Source of the DNA: Nematostella vectensis
Taxonomy: Eukaryota > Cnidaria > Anthozoa > Actiniaria > Edwardsiidae
DNA: 64,000 nt
Direction of reading: 5' to 3'
Assembly: GCF_932526225.1 (NCBI RefSeq)
Contig: NC_064047.1
Span: forward strand, 14,419,121-14,483,120
Shown here: one piece after another, positions 10,029 through 22,620 of the stretch
Position numbering within the stretch: position 1 is the first letter of the stretch
Layout: every line of letters starts with the position of its first letter
Notes under the pieces: generated by a model
What the model saw: the letters and a program-made list of their open reading frames with translations, nothing else
Told to the model about the DNA's origin: nothing
Database searches by the model: none
Made by a program: the position numbers and the translations under genes

Positions 10029-11745
10029 TCACTTAGAGAGGCGGCAGTAAAGTGAGAGAGTTCCTGGTATGTCTTTCTGTAAGCCTTCGGGACCTCGACC
10101 TGGATGTGAGCAAGGTGGGGGAAATTCCACAGTATCTTCTGTCTCATGCCACCACTCTACTTTTCCAGGCACTATCTGGTTTAGGTGACCTTCCCAATCT
10201 CCGGCATTTTCTCGGAGCATCTCTTTGGTGAGGGTAGTGTTACCCATTTGAGGCAATGCCTTAGCAAGTCTTGTGATCTCTCCTTCTTCCTTGAGCACTG
10301 CATCCGTCTCCTTCGTGTTGATCCTTGCACTGACATGTGGCATTGCATTGCTGGAGAGGTCTTCCAGGCTTTTCCCCCAGGTCTTCTTGGTAATGTCAGT
10401 GATTTTCTCAAACATGCGCTCAAAGGTCTCAGCATTGGAAGAACGGTGGAAGTGTAAACGGGGCAGAAAGGGAGCATGAGAGATGGAAGCATGGAAGTAA
10501 ATTCCAAAGAGCTTGCGGTATGTCAGGGCTGTAGGGGGGTGTAAGAACGGTGCGGCATAGGATTGCATGATGCCAGCAGAGGTTGTGTAGTCTGAGTACC
10601 ATCTTTGGACTTCGTCTGTCTGCCGATGCATAATAAATCTCACAGAGGGTAACTAGGAGGAGCCTGATGTTCCGGCCGACTTTGTTGTACAGGGCAGTGG
10701 TAACCAGGATTAGAGACTTCCTGAAATCGACCCCTCTGACCTTGTTTTTACTAAGCTGTATTGCTAGTATCTCATTCAATGTTATGAGCGCATCAATATC
10801 TGTGACATGGTGCCGAAGCTCGGCTACTATGTTCTTGATGTGATCCATTGACGCATGTAAGGGTTCAAAATACAGCACTTTGTACCGTTGGAGGTTCAGC
10901 TTTTCTATCTGCTAATTGCCGGAGAGCCTGCTTGTTAGAAGTGCAGGTAGACGTGTTTCCCCCTTAGTGTTTGTGTCAGTCTCTCTTGCATCTCCTCCTT
11001 TTTTCCTTCCTCACTGTGTCCTTTTGACATCATCTCTTTCTTTAGCTGATTTGCCTTCAGGTTTTTGTATGGGTGATGAGTTTCCCCTTGCCCAGCTGTG
11101 CCTGCAAGTATCAGTTCTTGACTTTCCTTCAAAGTGAGATATGGCCTTTGGAGGCTGTACTCTAGGTTGTAGCAAGGTTGTAAGGGAATGTCCCTCCATG
11201 TTGGGTTCCTTTGGATTGATGGGTTGTCACCATTTATGTACCTCATTACTTCGTTTACCTCAACGCCTTCATTTTTAATAGTTGGAACTTGATTCTTGAG
11301 GTCTTCCTGCCTTGTCTTTACAAACCGCATTTGATCATCGACTGTGCTTTTACTGGCCCCAATTACATATACTCGACTGTGCTTTTTCTCGACCCAAGTA
11401 CATATACTCTATTGTCATATTCTCAAAGAACTCATTATTGTGTATCTTTAGAAATTCTCTGTTATTCTTAAGTGACTCTTTTTTAATATCTTGAAGAGGG
11501 ATTTTTCTACCATGGACTTTAGTAACCGCTTTTGCAACATTTCCATCAGTACCTATAACTAGCTTGACGTGTTCTGTCTCTGCAATGGGGGTCCCATGTT
11601 GTATGTCCCATTCTGTATGAGATCTTTAACTGTGTTTCTTACTTCTGTGTTACTCCTTGGAAGAGGCAAAGAAATTTCTCCTCCTCTCTGCTTCTGAATT
11701 GCGCGCCTTACTCTCTTCCCTGCAAAATACAGTGAATTAGTTTTC
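10029..11745 (-). pseudogene. Broken SAP-domain gene of an uncharacterised repeat-borne family
   Basis: Protein-like sequence continues through the whole interval but hops between frames. Order on the minus strand is an N-terminal part (about 11745-11400, with KLVIGTDGNVAKAVTKVHG), a linker (11330-11060), a SAP-type DNA-binding motif (LKANQLKKEMMSKGHSEEG, about 11060-11000), an RLPALL box, a LQRYKVLYFEPLH box (about 10890), a helical region ending LVTLCEIYYASADRRSP (about 10620), and a YFHASISHAP plus SSNAETFERMF segment (about 10500-10420). At least four frameshifts and one stop separate them. I associate this layout with an unnamed protein family found in many copies in cnidarian genomes. 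The function is unknown; the SAP motif suggests DNA binding. Confidence 0.55.
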
Positions 11746-11976
11746 AATTGGAGGTGGTACTGAGTTTTTTTTTATTTTTTATGATAAGTTTCATGCCATG
11801 TACAATATACAGTATTCCTCTTTATTAAAGTATAGCGTAGAGTTTTAAATATACAACAGCAAATAATCCATAGAATACAGTTAAAAAAATTCTTTGGGAG
11901 TATAAAATATCAACCACAACCTAGCCAGTGGTGCATCCAAGGTAGGAGGGTGGTGTGGAAAGCCAGTGCCCCCCTT

Positions 11977-12010
11977 CAACCCCCCCCCCACCACCACCAC
12001 CACCTCCCGA
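11977..12010. repeat. Simple repeat: poly-C then (CAC)n
   Basis: A run of C followed by CACCACCACCACCACC. The surrounding 11750-12079 is AT-rich and shows no gene. Confidence 0.9.
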
Positions 12011-12079
12011 TGGAGATTGCATAAGAGATCAGATGAAATATTCTACAAATTTACTGTATATGTTGAATATCTCCACAGG

Positions 12080-12247
12080 TCACAACTTCTTCTGCAAACC
12101 AGTTTGAGGGACAAGGACCAGAACATCTGCGAAACTCTTTGAGAAACTTTCTTTGCACTTGGCATCAAATTTCTGATAGATTTCTGTGCCAATTTCTTTG
12201 AGTATCTTGTTGTTTGGAGTAAGTGGAATAATGTTTTGTTCTTGGAA
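12080..12247 (-). pseudogene. Orphan coding-like fragment, 55 codons
   Basis: The minus strand stays open for 55 codons without an ATG and ends in TGA. It begins FQEQNIIPLTPNNKILKEI and ends with VLVLVPQTGLQKKL. Composition is protein-like and it lies just upstream of the SAP-domain pseudogene on the same strand, so it could be one of its exons. I do not recognise it. Confidence 0.3.
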
Positions 12248-12579
12248 ATAGTAGTTAACTTGAGTAGAGATTCATTTGTTTGGCTTGAAACATACTTGAA
12301 AAGGAAGTCTCTACAACAGATACAATGCCCCAGGTGATTGCTTTCACCTCTCTTGCCTCAGTTTAAGAATATGTATATGTTTTGCGATTTATCGTGCAAC
12401 TAAAACAAAAATGACTATTTGATAAGTCTAAAATTCAAACAACATAATGTATCATTTATTTATTTATTTATTTTATCCTGGAGCTCTTTTGTCTCTATTA
12501 CTCCACCCACCCAAAAAGAGGTGAACTAAAATACAATCAGATTTAAATTTATATCATTTTTTTAAAGTTTTTTCTCCTT

Positions 12580-15500
12580 GCTCACCGGCAAAGCAACTGG
12601 AGAGGTGGGGAAATCCTTCTCCCGCGCAAGCTACAGGGTAACAAGTCTAGGTACTTGGTAAAGTTACTGGTCAGCCCTGAAAAGGACTTTGCCCTTATTT
12701 ATAGGCTGAGTGCTTAGGGTGACTACTCCCCACGGCTCTGGTCACCTAATTCCTGTATAACTACCTTCACGTGGTGCACCTGTCTTAGACAAAATGTTAT
12801 ACCAGGGACCGAACCAGGGACGGTATATTCCCTTCTGGGCAGATGGAGCCTGTTAGCCTTGGTAGGCAATCCATCTAGGGATTTGCTCACCCGAGTCACA
12901 GAAAAGACTGCTATGGCGGATCAGGCAGAAGATGCCCACTTTGGGTTAAATGGCTGAGAAGGCGTTGCAGCAAGGCACCGTGGAATGCTTAGGGCGTGAC
13001 AGAGCACTAAAGACGTCACGGCCATCACACTGCGGCCAAGGAGGTCACCAGCCGTGACGACTCTTCGTACCACTGGATTCTGGCTTCTGCGGCAGAGAGA
13101 GTGGGATTGCCCCTGTGCAACGGCTTTTCCACTATAATATCTTTCTCGCACAGGTTTCGTTGTACTTTCATCTTATTATCTTTCTTCATCTTACTTCTTC
13201 AATAAGCCCTACGGCGATGGGGGATTGGCGAAAGCAACAGGTGGAGGTGAACACTGGGAGTTGTAGTCAAAAACCTGCACGTAGGCGGCCATGGACAGAT
13301 GGTCGCTCTTTTTCTGTACCCAGGGCAGCAGACAAGTTCGGCAGCATCCATGGCGACTGAGCAGCCCTCTTCAGGACAGCACTGCTCACCCTAGTGAGGG
13401 AGGGACCTAGAAAAGGTGGTCTAAACATTGCCTGCCCTACTGCATCTGGCCAGCAAGCCGCGGCTGGCAGATCATCCATCTATGCGGTCGAAGCGATAGA
13501 AGAAAAAATAAACTACTCTTAGGAGCATGGAATGTCCGTACCCTTATGGACAGAGGAATCATAAGACCCCAAAGGAGAACAGCTCTAGTTGCCAAAGAAC
13601 TAGCACGCTACAACATCGACATCGCAGCTTTGAGCGAGACCCGCCTCGCCGATGAAGGTTCTCTTACAGAACAGACCAGCGGTTACACTTTCTTTTGGAA
13701 AGGGAAGGCCGCACACGAAGACAGGATCCACGGGGTTGGACTGGCTATTAGGACAAGTCTACTGAAAGAACTTCCAGACTTACCTACAGGTGTCAACGAA
13801 AGGCTGATGAAGTTACGTCTACCTCTCTGTTACAAGCGCTATGCAACAATCATCAGCGCATATGCTCCCACCCTCACGAGCCCAGAGGAGACAATCGAGC
13901 AGTTTTATGACGACCTCAGTTCCATCCTGAGCTCTGTTCCCGCCGGTGATAAGATCATCCTGCTCGGAGACTTAAACGCCCGAGTTGGTCGGGACTACGA
14001 ACGATGGGATGGAGTGCTAGGAAGACACGGCGTTGGCAAGATGAATAACAACGGCCTCCTACTGTTAAGCAAGTGTGCGGAGTACGATCTGGTCATCACC
14101 AACACTGTGTTCAGAATGGCAGACAAGTTCAAGACGACCTGGATGCATCCAAGATCAAAACAGTGGCATCTCATAGACTTTGTTATCGTCCGCCAGCGTG
14201 ACATCCAGGATGTCCACGTCACCAGAGCCATGCGAGGAGCGGAATGCTGGACAGATCACCGCCTAGTCCGCTGCACTCTGAAACTTCACATTGCGCCACG
14301 TCACCCAAAGCGTCCAAAGCTTGTGCGCACGCCCTTCAACACAGCCAGACTCCAACAGCCTTCCTACCTACAGAAGTTCCAGAACAGCCTGAATGAGAAG
14401 CTGACTGCAAACGGGCCTTTGTCTGGAGATCCAAAGGAGAAGTGGAACCAGTTCAGAGATGTAGTCACCGAGACAGCAAAGACAGCTCTTGGCCCAAAGA
14501 CGCGGAAACACCAGGATTGGTTCGACGAGAACAACGAAGCAATTGAAAATCTACTTGCCAGAAAGAACAAGGCATTCATGGAATGGCAAAACGATCCGAG
14601 CTCCGCTGCAAAGAAAGACAGATTTAAGTCCTTACAGTACTTGGCTCAGCAGGAAATAAGAACGATGCGTGACCAGTGGTGGGAGAAGAAGGCCGAAGAG
14701 ATTCAAGGCTTTGCAGACTCTAACAACTCGAAACATTTCTTTAGCTCCTTCAAAACAGTCTACGGTCCATCGAAATCTGGTTCCGCTCCCTTGCTGTCAG
14801 CAGACGGAGCCACGCTCATCAAGGACAAAACTGCAATCAACATGAGGTGGAGGGAACACTTTAGTCAACTTCTCAATCGCCCGTCGTCAGTAGACCAGTC
14901 TGCACTTGACCAAATCCCTCAACAGCTACTAATCGAGGAACTCAGCGATCCCCCATCCATGGAGGAACTCACGAAGGCCATCAAGCAAATGTCATCTGGG
15001 AAAGCTGCAGGCAAGGACGGTATACCAGCGGAGGTATACAAGGCCCTTAGCGATGAGGCCCTGCACACTTTTCACAGCGTCCTGATCAGCATCTGGGACG
15101 AGGAAGTAATGCCTGCCGACCTACGTGATGCATAAATAGTCGCCCTGTACAAGAACAAAGGCACTCGCACAGTGTGCGAAAATCACAGGGGTATATCCCT
15201 TCTCACAATCGCCGGAAAAATCCTCGCCCGCATCATGCTGAACAGGCTGATTCCATCCGTTGCAGAGAAAAACCTCCCTGAGTCACAGTGCGGCTTCCGC
15301 CCTGGTAGATGCACAGTTGACATGGTATTTACAGTAAGACAGATCCAGGAGAAGTGCCTTGAGCAGAATATGAACCTCTACGCAGTCTTCATCGACCTCA
15401 CCAAAGCTTTCGACACCGTCAACCGCGAAGCATTGTGGATTATCCTCAGTAAGCTTGGATGCCCTGCAAAGTTTACAACCTTGATTAGGCTGTTCCACGA

Positions 15501-16746
15501 CGACATGACAGGTGAAGTCCTGTCCGATGGTGAGCCCTCTGAGAGCTTCAGTATCTCCAACGGTGTGAAACAAGCCTGTGTGCTTGCTCCAGTGTTGTTC
15601 AATCTCTTCTTCACCCAGGTACTGCTTCACGCTGTGCGAGACCTTGACCTTGGTGTCTACATCAGGTACCGGCTGGACGGCTCACTGTTTGACCTGCGAC
15701 GTCTTACGGCCAAGACAAAGACCATGGAAAGGCTTATACTTGATGCCCTGTTCGCCGACGACTGCGCGCTGATGGCTCACCAGGAGAATCATCTACAGAC
15801 TATCGTGGACAAGTTCTCTGAAGCATCAAAGTTGTTCGGTCTGAAAATCAGTCTTAGTAAGACGGAAGTTCTCCTTCAACCCGCACCAGACAGTACCCCC
15901 CAGCAGCCATGCATAACCATCGATGGCACACAGCTGAAGAATGTCGACTCATTCGTGTACCTGGGCAGCACCATCTCCAACGACAACACACTGGACAAAG
16001 AGATTGCGGCCAGGATCCAGAAAGCGAGCCATGCATTGGGAAAACTCCGTACCAAAGTCTTACAACATCAGGACATTCGCCTGTCAACAAAGCTGAAGGT
16101 TTATAATGCTATCGTCCTCCCGTCACTACTATACGGCTGCGAGACTTGGACCCTTTACTGTTGACATATCAAGAAGCTGGAGCGATTCCACACACGCTCT
16201 CTGCGGGCAATCATGCGCATACGCTGGCAGGACCGCATTACAAACCTCGAAGTCCTAGACAGAGCTGACACCACAAGCATTGAAGCCAAGATACTCCAAG
16301 CCCAGCTTCGTTGGTATGGCCACGTCATTCGCATGGAGGAGTCAAGAATTCCACGGCAGGTGCTTTACAGTGAGCTAGCGTCTGGTTACCGCAAGAAGGG
16401 TCGCCCAAAGAAGAGGTACAAAGACAACCTCAAATCCAACCTCAAATGGACAAGTCTCCTACCTCGACAGCTCGAGGCGGCGGCGTCCAATAGAACTTGC
16501 TGGCGTGCCCTCACAAGTAATGCGGTGCAGTCCTTTGAGGGTGACCGTCGTAGTCGCCTTACGGCTGCACGTCACCGGCGTCACCGAGCTGCTTCTGCCT
16601 CTGTCCCGACAACTGGCGTCCCATGCCCCATCTGCAACCGCATCTGTGCATCGGACTTTGGTCTGCGTAGCCACATGCGTGTCCACAAATAAGATGAGAT
16701 TCAACGTATCGTCTTCCTCGGCTCGAGAGACAACCATGATGATAGG
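12580..16746 (+). mobile_element. RTE-like LINE, nearly complete
   Basis: The element has a GC-richer 5' leader (about 12580-13410), one long protein frame (13411-16692) and a short 3' tail ending in an ATGATGAT-type repeat near 16746. The 5' limit is approximate. Base composition of the coding part is clearly GC-richer than the surrounding AT-rich DNA. Confidence 0.8.
13411..16692 (+). pseudogene. RTE-like LINE endonuclease/reverse transcriptase with C-terminal C2H2 finger; two nonsense codons
   Basis: One frame runs 13411-16692 and is broken only by TAA at 15133-15135 and TGA at 16162-16164. It starts with an AP-type endonuclease (GAWNVRTL near 13530, LLGDLNARVGRD near 13960, WTDHRLV near 14250). 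The reverse transcriptase follows, with a GKAAGKDGIPAE entry motif, an FRPGRCTVDMVF box, NGVKQACVLAP and the catalytic FADD at 15751-15762. The C-terminus has a C2H2-like finger (CPIC...HMRVH). The ATG at 13546 lies inside the endonuclease fold, so the real start is probably upstream and unclear. Both stops fall between otherwise intact coding sequence, which implies recent death or read-through. Confidence 0.85.
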
Positions 16747-17355
16747 CTAGGCCCAGGTAGGCTGGAAATTTCCTTTCAATGGACAAGCTACAACTTCCCC
16801 TTACATAACTGTGATCTGTAAAGATCACCAGTTTAATCCCCCTTCAGAAACTGATTGGGGGTGGGCTCAATAAAAGTACACAGGGTGATTGTCGTATCTT
16901 TCAGGGTATGAATTTGTACCATATGCAACTCTTCAAAAGGTGCTAAAAAATTCTTTCGGTTCTACTATCCTTTAGGGGGTATTAAGCTAATGGATCATCC
17001 CATCCAATAACAACCAAAAAAAGTCATCAGAAAAGAGATGTGCTCAATAGCACTGTCTTAAGGTTAGAAATTGCTATCTTTTAGGGATGAGAATTACATT
17101 TGACCACACCCACACAGGGGTAAACTTTGCCGACGATCATCCCTGTCTGTTTTATGAGAGTCCCATAACCCCTGGGTTATTAAATTTTAACACAAAAAAG
17201 CTCCATAGCATTGGGTGTAGTTGTTTCATTTCCTAAGATAAACATAAATGTCCCGCCTACCCTGTGTGTATTCTTGAAAGGACATTTTCTAGCAGCAGTG
17301 GTGTTACTTCCTGGGAAAGATGTTGGATGGATGATTTACAAAGTCTTTCATACTT
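16747..17355. other. Intergenic, no gene seen
   Basis: About 600 bp of AT-rich sequence between the LINE and Gypsy-2. I see no coding sequence or clear repeat structure. Confidence 0.6.
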
Positions 17356-17360
17356 ATCAC

Positions 17361-17513
17361 TGTAGTGACCATAGTAAGGCTTTACTCGACATAAAACAGT
17401 GCTTACAATAAAGCGAGCGAAAAAAACAAAATGGCCGCTAGTCTAACTAACAAACTGCTGACCAAGCGCAGGCTCAGGCCACAGGAAGCCCAACAACAAC
17501 AAATGTCATATAA
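17361..17513 (-). repeat. 3' LTR of Gypsy-2
   Basis: 153 bp, nearly identical to 21196-21347. Its outer end is TGTAGTG on the plus strand. Its inner end (TTATATGACA on the minus strand) is decayed relative to the partner's TGATTTGACA. Confidence 0.92.
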
Positions 17514-17602
17514 TTTTCCCCTCCTATAAAATGTAACAATGCTGGGGAAATATTCAAAGTTCACCATACAGGGTGTTAACAGTCAAAGCATCATACAGGG
17601 CG

Positions 17603-20590
17603 CTAACAGTCAAAGCGTGATGGCCGCCGGATCTCCCTGGTTGAGCGACGCAGTAGATTAGCAGGGCCTGACTCAACTTCTGCCACCAAATCAGGATCAG
17701 GAAGGATGGGGGCTGGTGTCTTCAAACCAGAATCAGTGGGTGGAGTCGAAGGAGTAGGAGCTGCTTGCCCTTGGAATGTACCCTCTTGACTCATCTGTGG
17801 GGCAGTGTTCTGGGGTGGGCATGGAGCGAGGTCCCTGAGAGAGACAGTTGATTCCCTTCCATCTGCATACTGGATGTGTGCATATGTAGGGTTCGCATCT
17901 TTCAGCTCAACCTGGTCGACAAGGGGGTCATTCTTGTTAGCACGCACAAATCGGCGAAGCAGTACTGGACCAGGTAACTGCAGCCAGGTAGGTAGCGATG
18001 TGCCGTGCGTGGAGCGGCGTTGGAAGTTGAAGAACCTCTCATGTGGTGTTGTGTTGGTTGAAGTGCAAAGAAGAGAACGGATGGAGTGGAGAGCATCTGG
18101 AAGCATTTGTTCCCATTTAGTAACTGGTAGATTCGACGATTTGAGAGCAAGCTGTACTGCCTTCCAGATAATACCATTGTACCGCTCGACTTGACCATTT
18201 CCGATGGGGTGGTAGGGTGTGGTTCTGCTCGATGCAATCCCTCGTGCTGATAGATACTCTTTTAACTCATGTGAGATGAGTGAGGCACCCCGGTCCGAGT
18301 GGATATAGCTTGGTGTGCCGCAAAGAGTAAATATCTGTTCTAAGCACTTGATAACAGTGGAGGAGTGCGTGTTCGGGCACGGGAAGGCAAAAGGAAAGCG
18401 TGAGTACTCATCCACCACTGTGAGCATATATGGGTTATGAGTTGAAGTAGGAAGGGGCCCCTTGAAGTCGATACTGAGCCTCTCCATGGGCTGTGTGGCC
18501 TTGATGAGGACGCTGGCCTCTGGTCGGTAGAACTGTGGCTTGAGCTCTGCACAGGTCCTACAGGCTGCACATGTTTTCTTCACCTCATCTGTAGAGTAGG
18601 GTAGGTTCTTGGACTTCACAAAGTGCAACATCCTGGTTACGCCTGGGTGGCACAGTGCTGCATGGATCTCAGCGAGGCTGCTTGTTGGCATCGAGGCAGT
18701 GAAAGCTCTTGTGAGTGAATCGGGAGCAACGTTATCCTTACCAGGCCTGTACTTCACTGTATGGCTGAATGACGCTAACTCTAGCCTCCAGTCTTGGATC
18801 TTATTGTTCTTTACTTTCGTGCGTTTCCTGTTGTCAAACATGAATGCCACGGAACGCTGGTCAGTCTCCAGGGTGAAGTGACGACCTGCTAGAAGATGAC
18901 GCCACTTGCGGACTGCCTCAATGATTGCCATGGCTTCCTTCTCGACTGGAGGATAGTGTAATTCGCTTCCTTGCAGTGTCCTAGACATGAAGGCGACTGG
19001 TCGTCCGCCCTGGTTTAAGGTGGCTGAGATAGCAACCTCCGAGGCATCGCATTCCACTTCAAATGGTACACTCTCGTCGATAGAGTGAAGAGTGGCACTC
19101 TCCAATTCCTTCTTTAGTGCGTTGAAGGCATTTAGAGCTTCTGCATTTAGTGGGAACGTTGTGGCTTGTGATAGTGGCTGTATCTTGTCAGAAAAGTTCG
19201 GTATCCACTTGGCGTAGTAGGCTAGCATTCCTACAACCCTTTTGAGTGACTGTGAGCTCTGGGGAGGCGGGAACTCTTGCAGGGGGCGGAGTCTTTCTTG
19301 GTCTGGTGTGATTACTCCCCTGCCGACACAGTAACCAAGTATATTGATAGATGATTTTGACTCTATGGTCTTGCTTTCGTTCAAGGTAAGGTTCCGGCGC
19401 TGCACCGCCTCTCGGAACTTTCGGACATTCTCATCATGCTTCTTCTGATTACGCCCTGCTACTGTTATGTTATCTAGGTATGGAAATTTGTCCTTGAGAC
19501 CTTCTTCGTCTATGAACTTGTCCATAGCCCTCTGGAAAACTGCAGCACCATTAGTAACTCCGAATAGAATGCGACGAAACTGGTAAAGCCTGCCATTGGC
19601 TTCAAAACCAGTGTACTTGCGGTCGGTTTCTTTGATGGGAACCAGGTGATACGCGCTCTTTAGATCGAACGTAGAGAACATTTCATAATTGGCGAGGGTG
19701 TTGACCATGTCATCAATACGTGGTAGTGGGTAGGCATCCAGTTCCGTATACAAGTCTGTGAGTAGTCGATGCAGAGGCGCTTCTTGTGACGCTGTAGTGG
19801 GTCTTTCACGACGACAACCTGGGCCCTCCAGGGGGATGTGCTAGGCTCGATAATGCCCTCCGACAGCAAGCTGTTGACTTCCTGCTCTATGAATTCTCGA
19901 TCTTCCTTCCCAAATTGCCTTGACTTGCTCGCTACGGGTTTGCAATCTGGGAGTAGGTTGGCGAATAGTGATGGTTCCTCCATCTCAGCTGCTGAGAGGG
20001 CACAGGCAGGCGCCTCATGGGTGATCTTCAGGTCGGGCTGTGTGCCGCCAAATTGGATTATTACGCTGTTGTGACTACGCTGGAAGTCTAGTCCAAGTAT
20101 GACATCGCTGCATAGATTCTTCAGAACACCAAGGCGAACAGAGGGATACGTGTGTTCCTTGACTGTGAGGTCTACTAGACAATGGCCAGTGACTTGGGTT
20201 GTGATAGAGCTAAGAGCCATTGATACACTCTGTACTGTTGACTTGTTCACCTGTAGCCCGAGGCGTTGGACTACCCCTTCATTGATATAGCTCCCTGAGC
20301 TGCCAGTGTCCAGAAGTGCTGTCAGTGAGTGGCCTGCAATACTGGCTTCCACAGAAGCCTGAGCTAGACTCTCAGGGCACGCGGCAGAAATCGAGCAGAT
20401 GGAGGCGGCTGTTCCTTTTGCAGCCCCTTTTGACTTGCAAACTTTAGCATAGTGGCCTCCCTTTCCACAGTTATTGCAAGAGCAGTTCTTGGCAGGGCAG
20501 TTTTTGCGGTTATGCAGCGGACCGCCACAAGTAGCATCTCTTGGACGGCCTATACGCAGCAGCGGTGACAGGAACTTCATGGTCAGGGTT
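17603..20590 (-). pseudogene. pol: Gypsy-2 pol (zinc knuckle, protease, RT, RNase H, integrase), frameshifted
   Basis: The upper frame (20580-19660) holds a CCHC knuckle (CNNCGKGGHYAKVC), a protease with LLDTGSSGSYI and the start of reverse transcriptase (WRAQVVVVKDP, LCIDYS). A frameshift near 19760 moves to a second frame (19753-17603, 716 codons) with the rest of RT, RNase H (VECDASEVAISATL, LETDQRSVAFMF), the integrase zinc domain and the DDE core (SDRGASL, GNGQVERYN), ending at SRFDC. The RT active-site box reads FPYLDNITVAG, with Asn where YxDD normally has the second Asp. That could be a family variant or a defect. Confidence 0.88.
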
Positions 20591-21168
20591 CTGAGCTTCT
20601 ATCTGTTCTGGGACCGCAGAGACAGACGCTGTTTGGAGTGGTACGCTGTATGAATCCGAGTTCTTCTGTGCCAGATCAAGAGCATTCGCCTGATCAAAAG
20701 CAGTCTTTAGATCAAGCTCTCGGTTTTCCAACAGCCTCTGCCGGATGAACGGGGAGTTTAGGCCGTTTATGAAAGAGTCACGTATAAGCTCCTCTCGGTA
20801 CTGTTCAGCTGATACGGCTTTGACATTGCAATCCTTGCTTAGTCTTCTCAGCTCTTGAATTCGGTAAGTGTCTTTCCTGTCTTCTGCCGTCGTGTAGCAA
20901 GAAGGTGACGGGCGAATATTTCGTTAGGTGTCTTTATAAACAGCTGTTTGAGTACTTGGATGGCTAAGTCGTACGTTGAGCAGTCTTCGATGTACTCGTA
21001 TACATTATGCGAAACATAATTGATAAGGGTTCTGTAGCGATCCGGGGCCCTCGACCCACATTCAGCGATAAAGTTTTCAAACGTCTTCAGCCAGTGTTTC
21101 CATTCTCTTGCCGCTGTGGGCGAGTTTGGATCCAGGTCCAGACGGTGAGGCTTCAGAACAGTGTCCAT
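20540..21168 (-). pseudogene. gag: Gypsy-2 gag, frameshifted
   Basis: The ATG at 21168 opens a frame beginning MDTVLKPHRLDLD and containing a WKHWLKTFENFI helix, as in other gypsy capsids. It shifts frame near 20855, where the alternative frame continues with a RDSFINGLNSPFIRQRLLE helix and an NRELDLKTAFDQANALDLA stretch. It shifts again near 20540 into the zinc-knuckle frame joined to pol. At least two indels therefore break gag. Confidence 0.85.
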
Positions 21169-21195
21169 GTCTTATTGTCAATATGTTGAGTAAAT

Positions 21196-21347
21196 TGTAG
21201 TGACCATAGTAAGGCTTTACTCAACATAAAACAGTGCTTACAATAAAGCGAGCGAAAAAACAAAATGGCCGCTAGTCTAACTAACAAACTGCTGACCAAG
21301 CGCAGGCTCAGGCCACAGGAAGCCCAACAACAACAAATGTCAAATCA
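21196..21347 (-). repeat. 5' LTR of Gypsy-2
   Basis: 152 bp, on the minus strand starting TGATTTGACA and ending CACTACA, in keeping with TG...CA termini. It is followed by the gag leader. I do not recognise a standard primer binding site in the bases after it. Confidence 0.92.
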
Positions 21348-21352
21348 ATCAC

Positions 21353-22620
21353 ATTCTAAACAAAGAACCCTTAGCTTTCAGGCATTGCTGGTCATAAGCT
21401 TGGAAGGGGCAGTTTAGCTTAGTGACTTATTAAGTTTAAAGAAATGCAAATTTATGTCCTGCTGAAATGAGTTATACTGATACATAACTGGCTGCACAGG
21501 GAAAACCGTAAAATATAAATAAATGACATTGATCACTTAGAATATTCTCTTCTCCCCTCTCTTTAATGGGACATAACAGGGTATTTTAATTTTACGTCTA
21601 GTGAGAGAGAAAATCCAGCAGATAGCTGAAATGGGGGATGGGGTCGGGGATTGTTTCAGCATAATTCACATATCAAAAGGATTAGTAAAGTATTGAAAAA
21701 AGTAGCAACAAAATGATAAAATGACCTTTTGATTTATTTCACTTGCCTGGAGTTTTTTTACAGAAGCCATTTAAAAGAGCATAAATGATAAATCATGTTA
21801 AATTTACTCCGAATTAAACCAGTTTTTTACTTGCCTCGAAAGATAGCCGATAGATAAGAGGCTATTCGTATAGATCTAGAAATAGAAAAAAAAGACTAGA
21901 TACTATTTATATAGAGAGTGTACCTGTCCTAGAAAGTCCAAACATATATACATATTGAGTCCTAAGAGTATAAATGATAAATATCATAATTAATTTACAC
22001 ATCATCAAACCAATTTCTTTCTTGGTTACCTTTTTTAAAAACAACATAGCCTAATATAGATACATAGCCTAGAGGCTATCTAAAAGAAATAATATATAAC
22101 AAATAATTTTCTTAAAGATGCTACTGCATTCTTTTTTAGGATTGTAAAAGCAGGAGAGTGTACCTGTTATAGCCAAGTATTGTCATAATAAATAAATACA
22201 TAGCCTAGAGGTTATCTATAATTAATATAAATATATTTCTTTAAAACACTTGTTTTTTGGAATTGTAAAAGAAAGTGTACTGCACTATGAATTTGATAAC
22301 ATTTAGCCCTTGATAATTTTTTGTTACACTCAATAGGTGGTGCTGCTTTTAAATGCTACTGTCCAACAAGATACAGTACAAGAAAGGCATACCTTATTTC
22401 TTGTTTTGTTTGTTTGCCATCCAGCTCGTCTTACCATTCTGTACACTAGTTCATATCTTCACCTCTTAAAGGTTGAAGACAAAAGGTGCACTTGGAAGAC
22501 GATGGAACCTTGGCATATCCACAGTAACAAAAACCAGGATCATTCAAAGCATGCTTTGGGATATATGACAAGGAGACCTTGGAAGGCTTAGATATATTGA
22601 AGCCACGCTGACGTAGCCAA
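21353..22620. other. AT-rich intergenic stretch with a weak ~137-bp tandem repeat
   Basis: No gene seen. Between about 21850 and 22260 two partial copies share GAGTGTACCTGT and CATAGCCTAGAGGYTATCTA boxes. Confidence 0.5.

Larger units (their letters stand above)
17361..21347 (-). mobile_element. Ty3/gypsy LTR retrotransposon, Gypsy-2 (complete, decayed)
   Basis: Two LTRs (17361-17513 and 21196-21347) enclose a minus-strand gag-pol. The 5-bp target duplication ATCAC lies at 17356-17360 and 21348-21352. A polypurine tract (AGGAGGGGAAAA on the minus strand) sits at 17514-17525 next to the 3' LTR. The LTRs differ by about three substitutions and one A-run length change, so the insertion is not very recent, and gag-pol carries several frameshifts. 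Confidence 0.93.

Noticed and set aside
11936-11955. CAGTGGTGCATCCAAGG as a further hAT-A end
   Set aside because: Resembles the CAGGGGTGGATCCAG terminus, but no partner end or target duplication was found.
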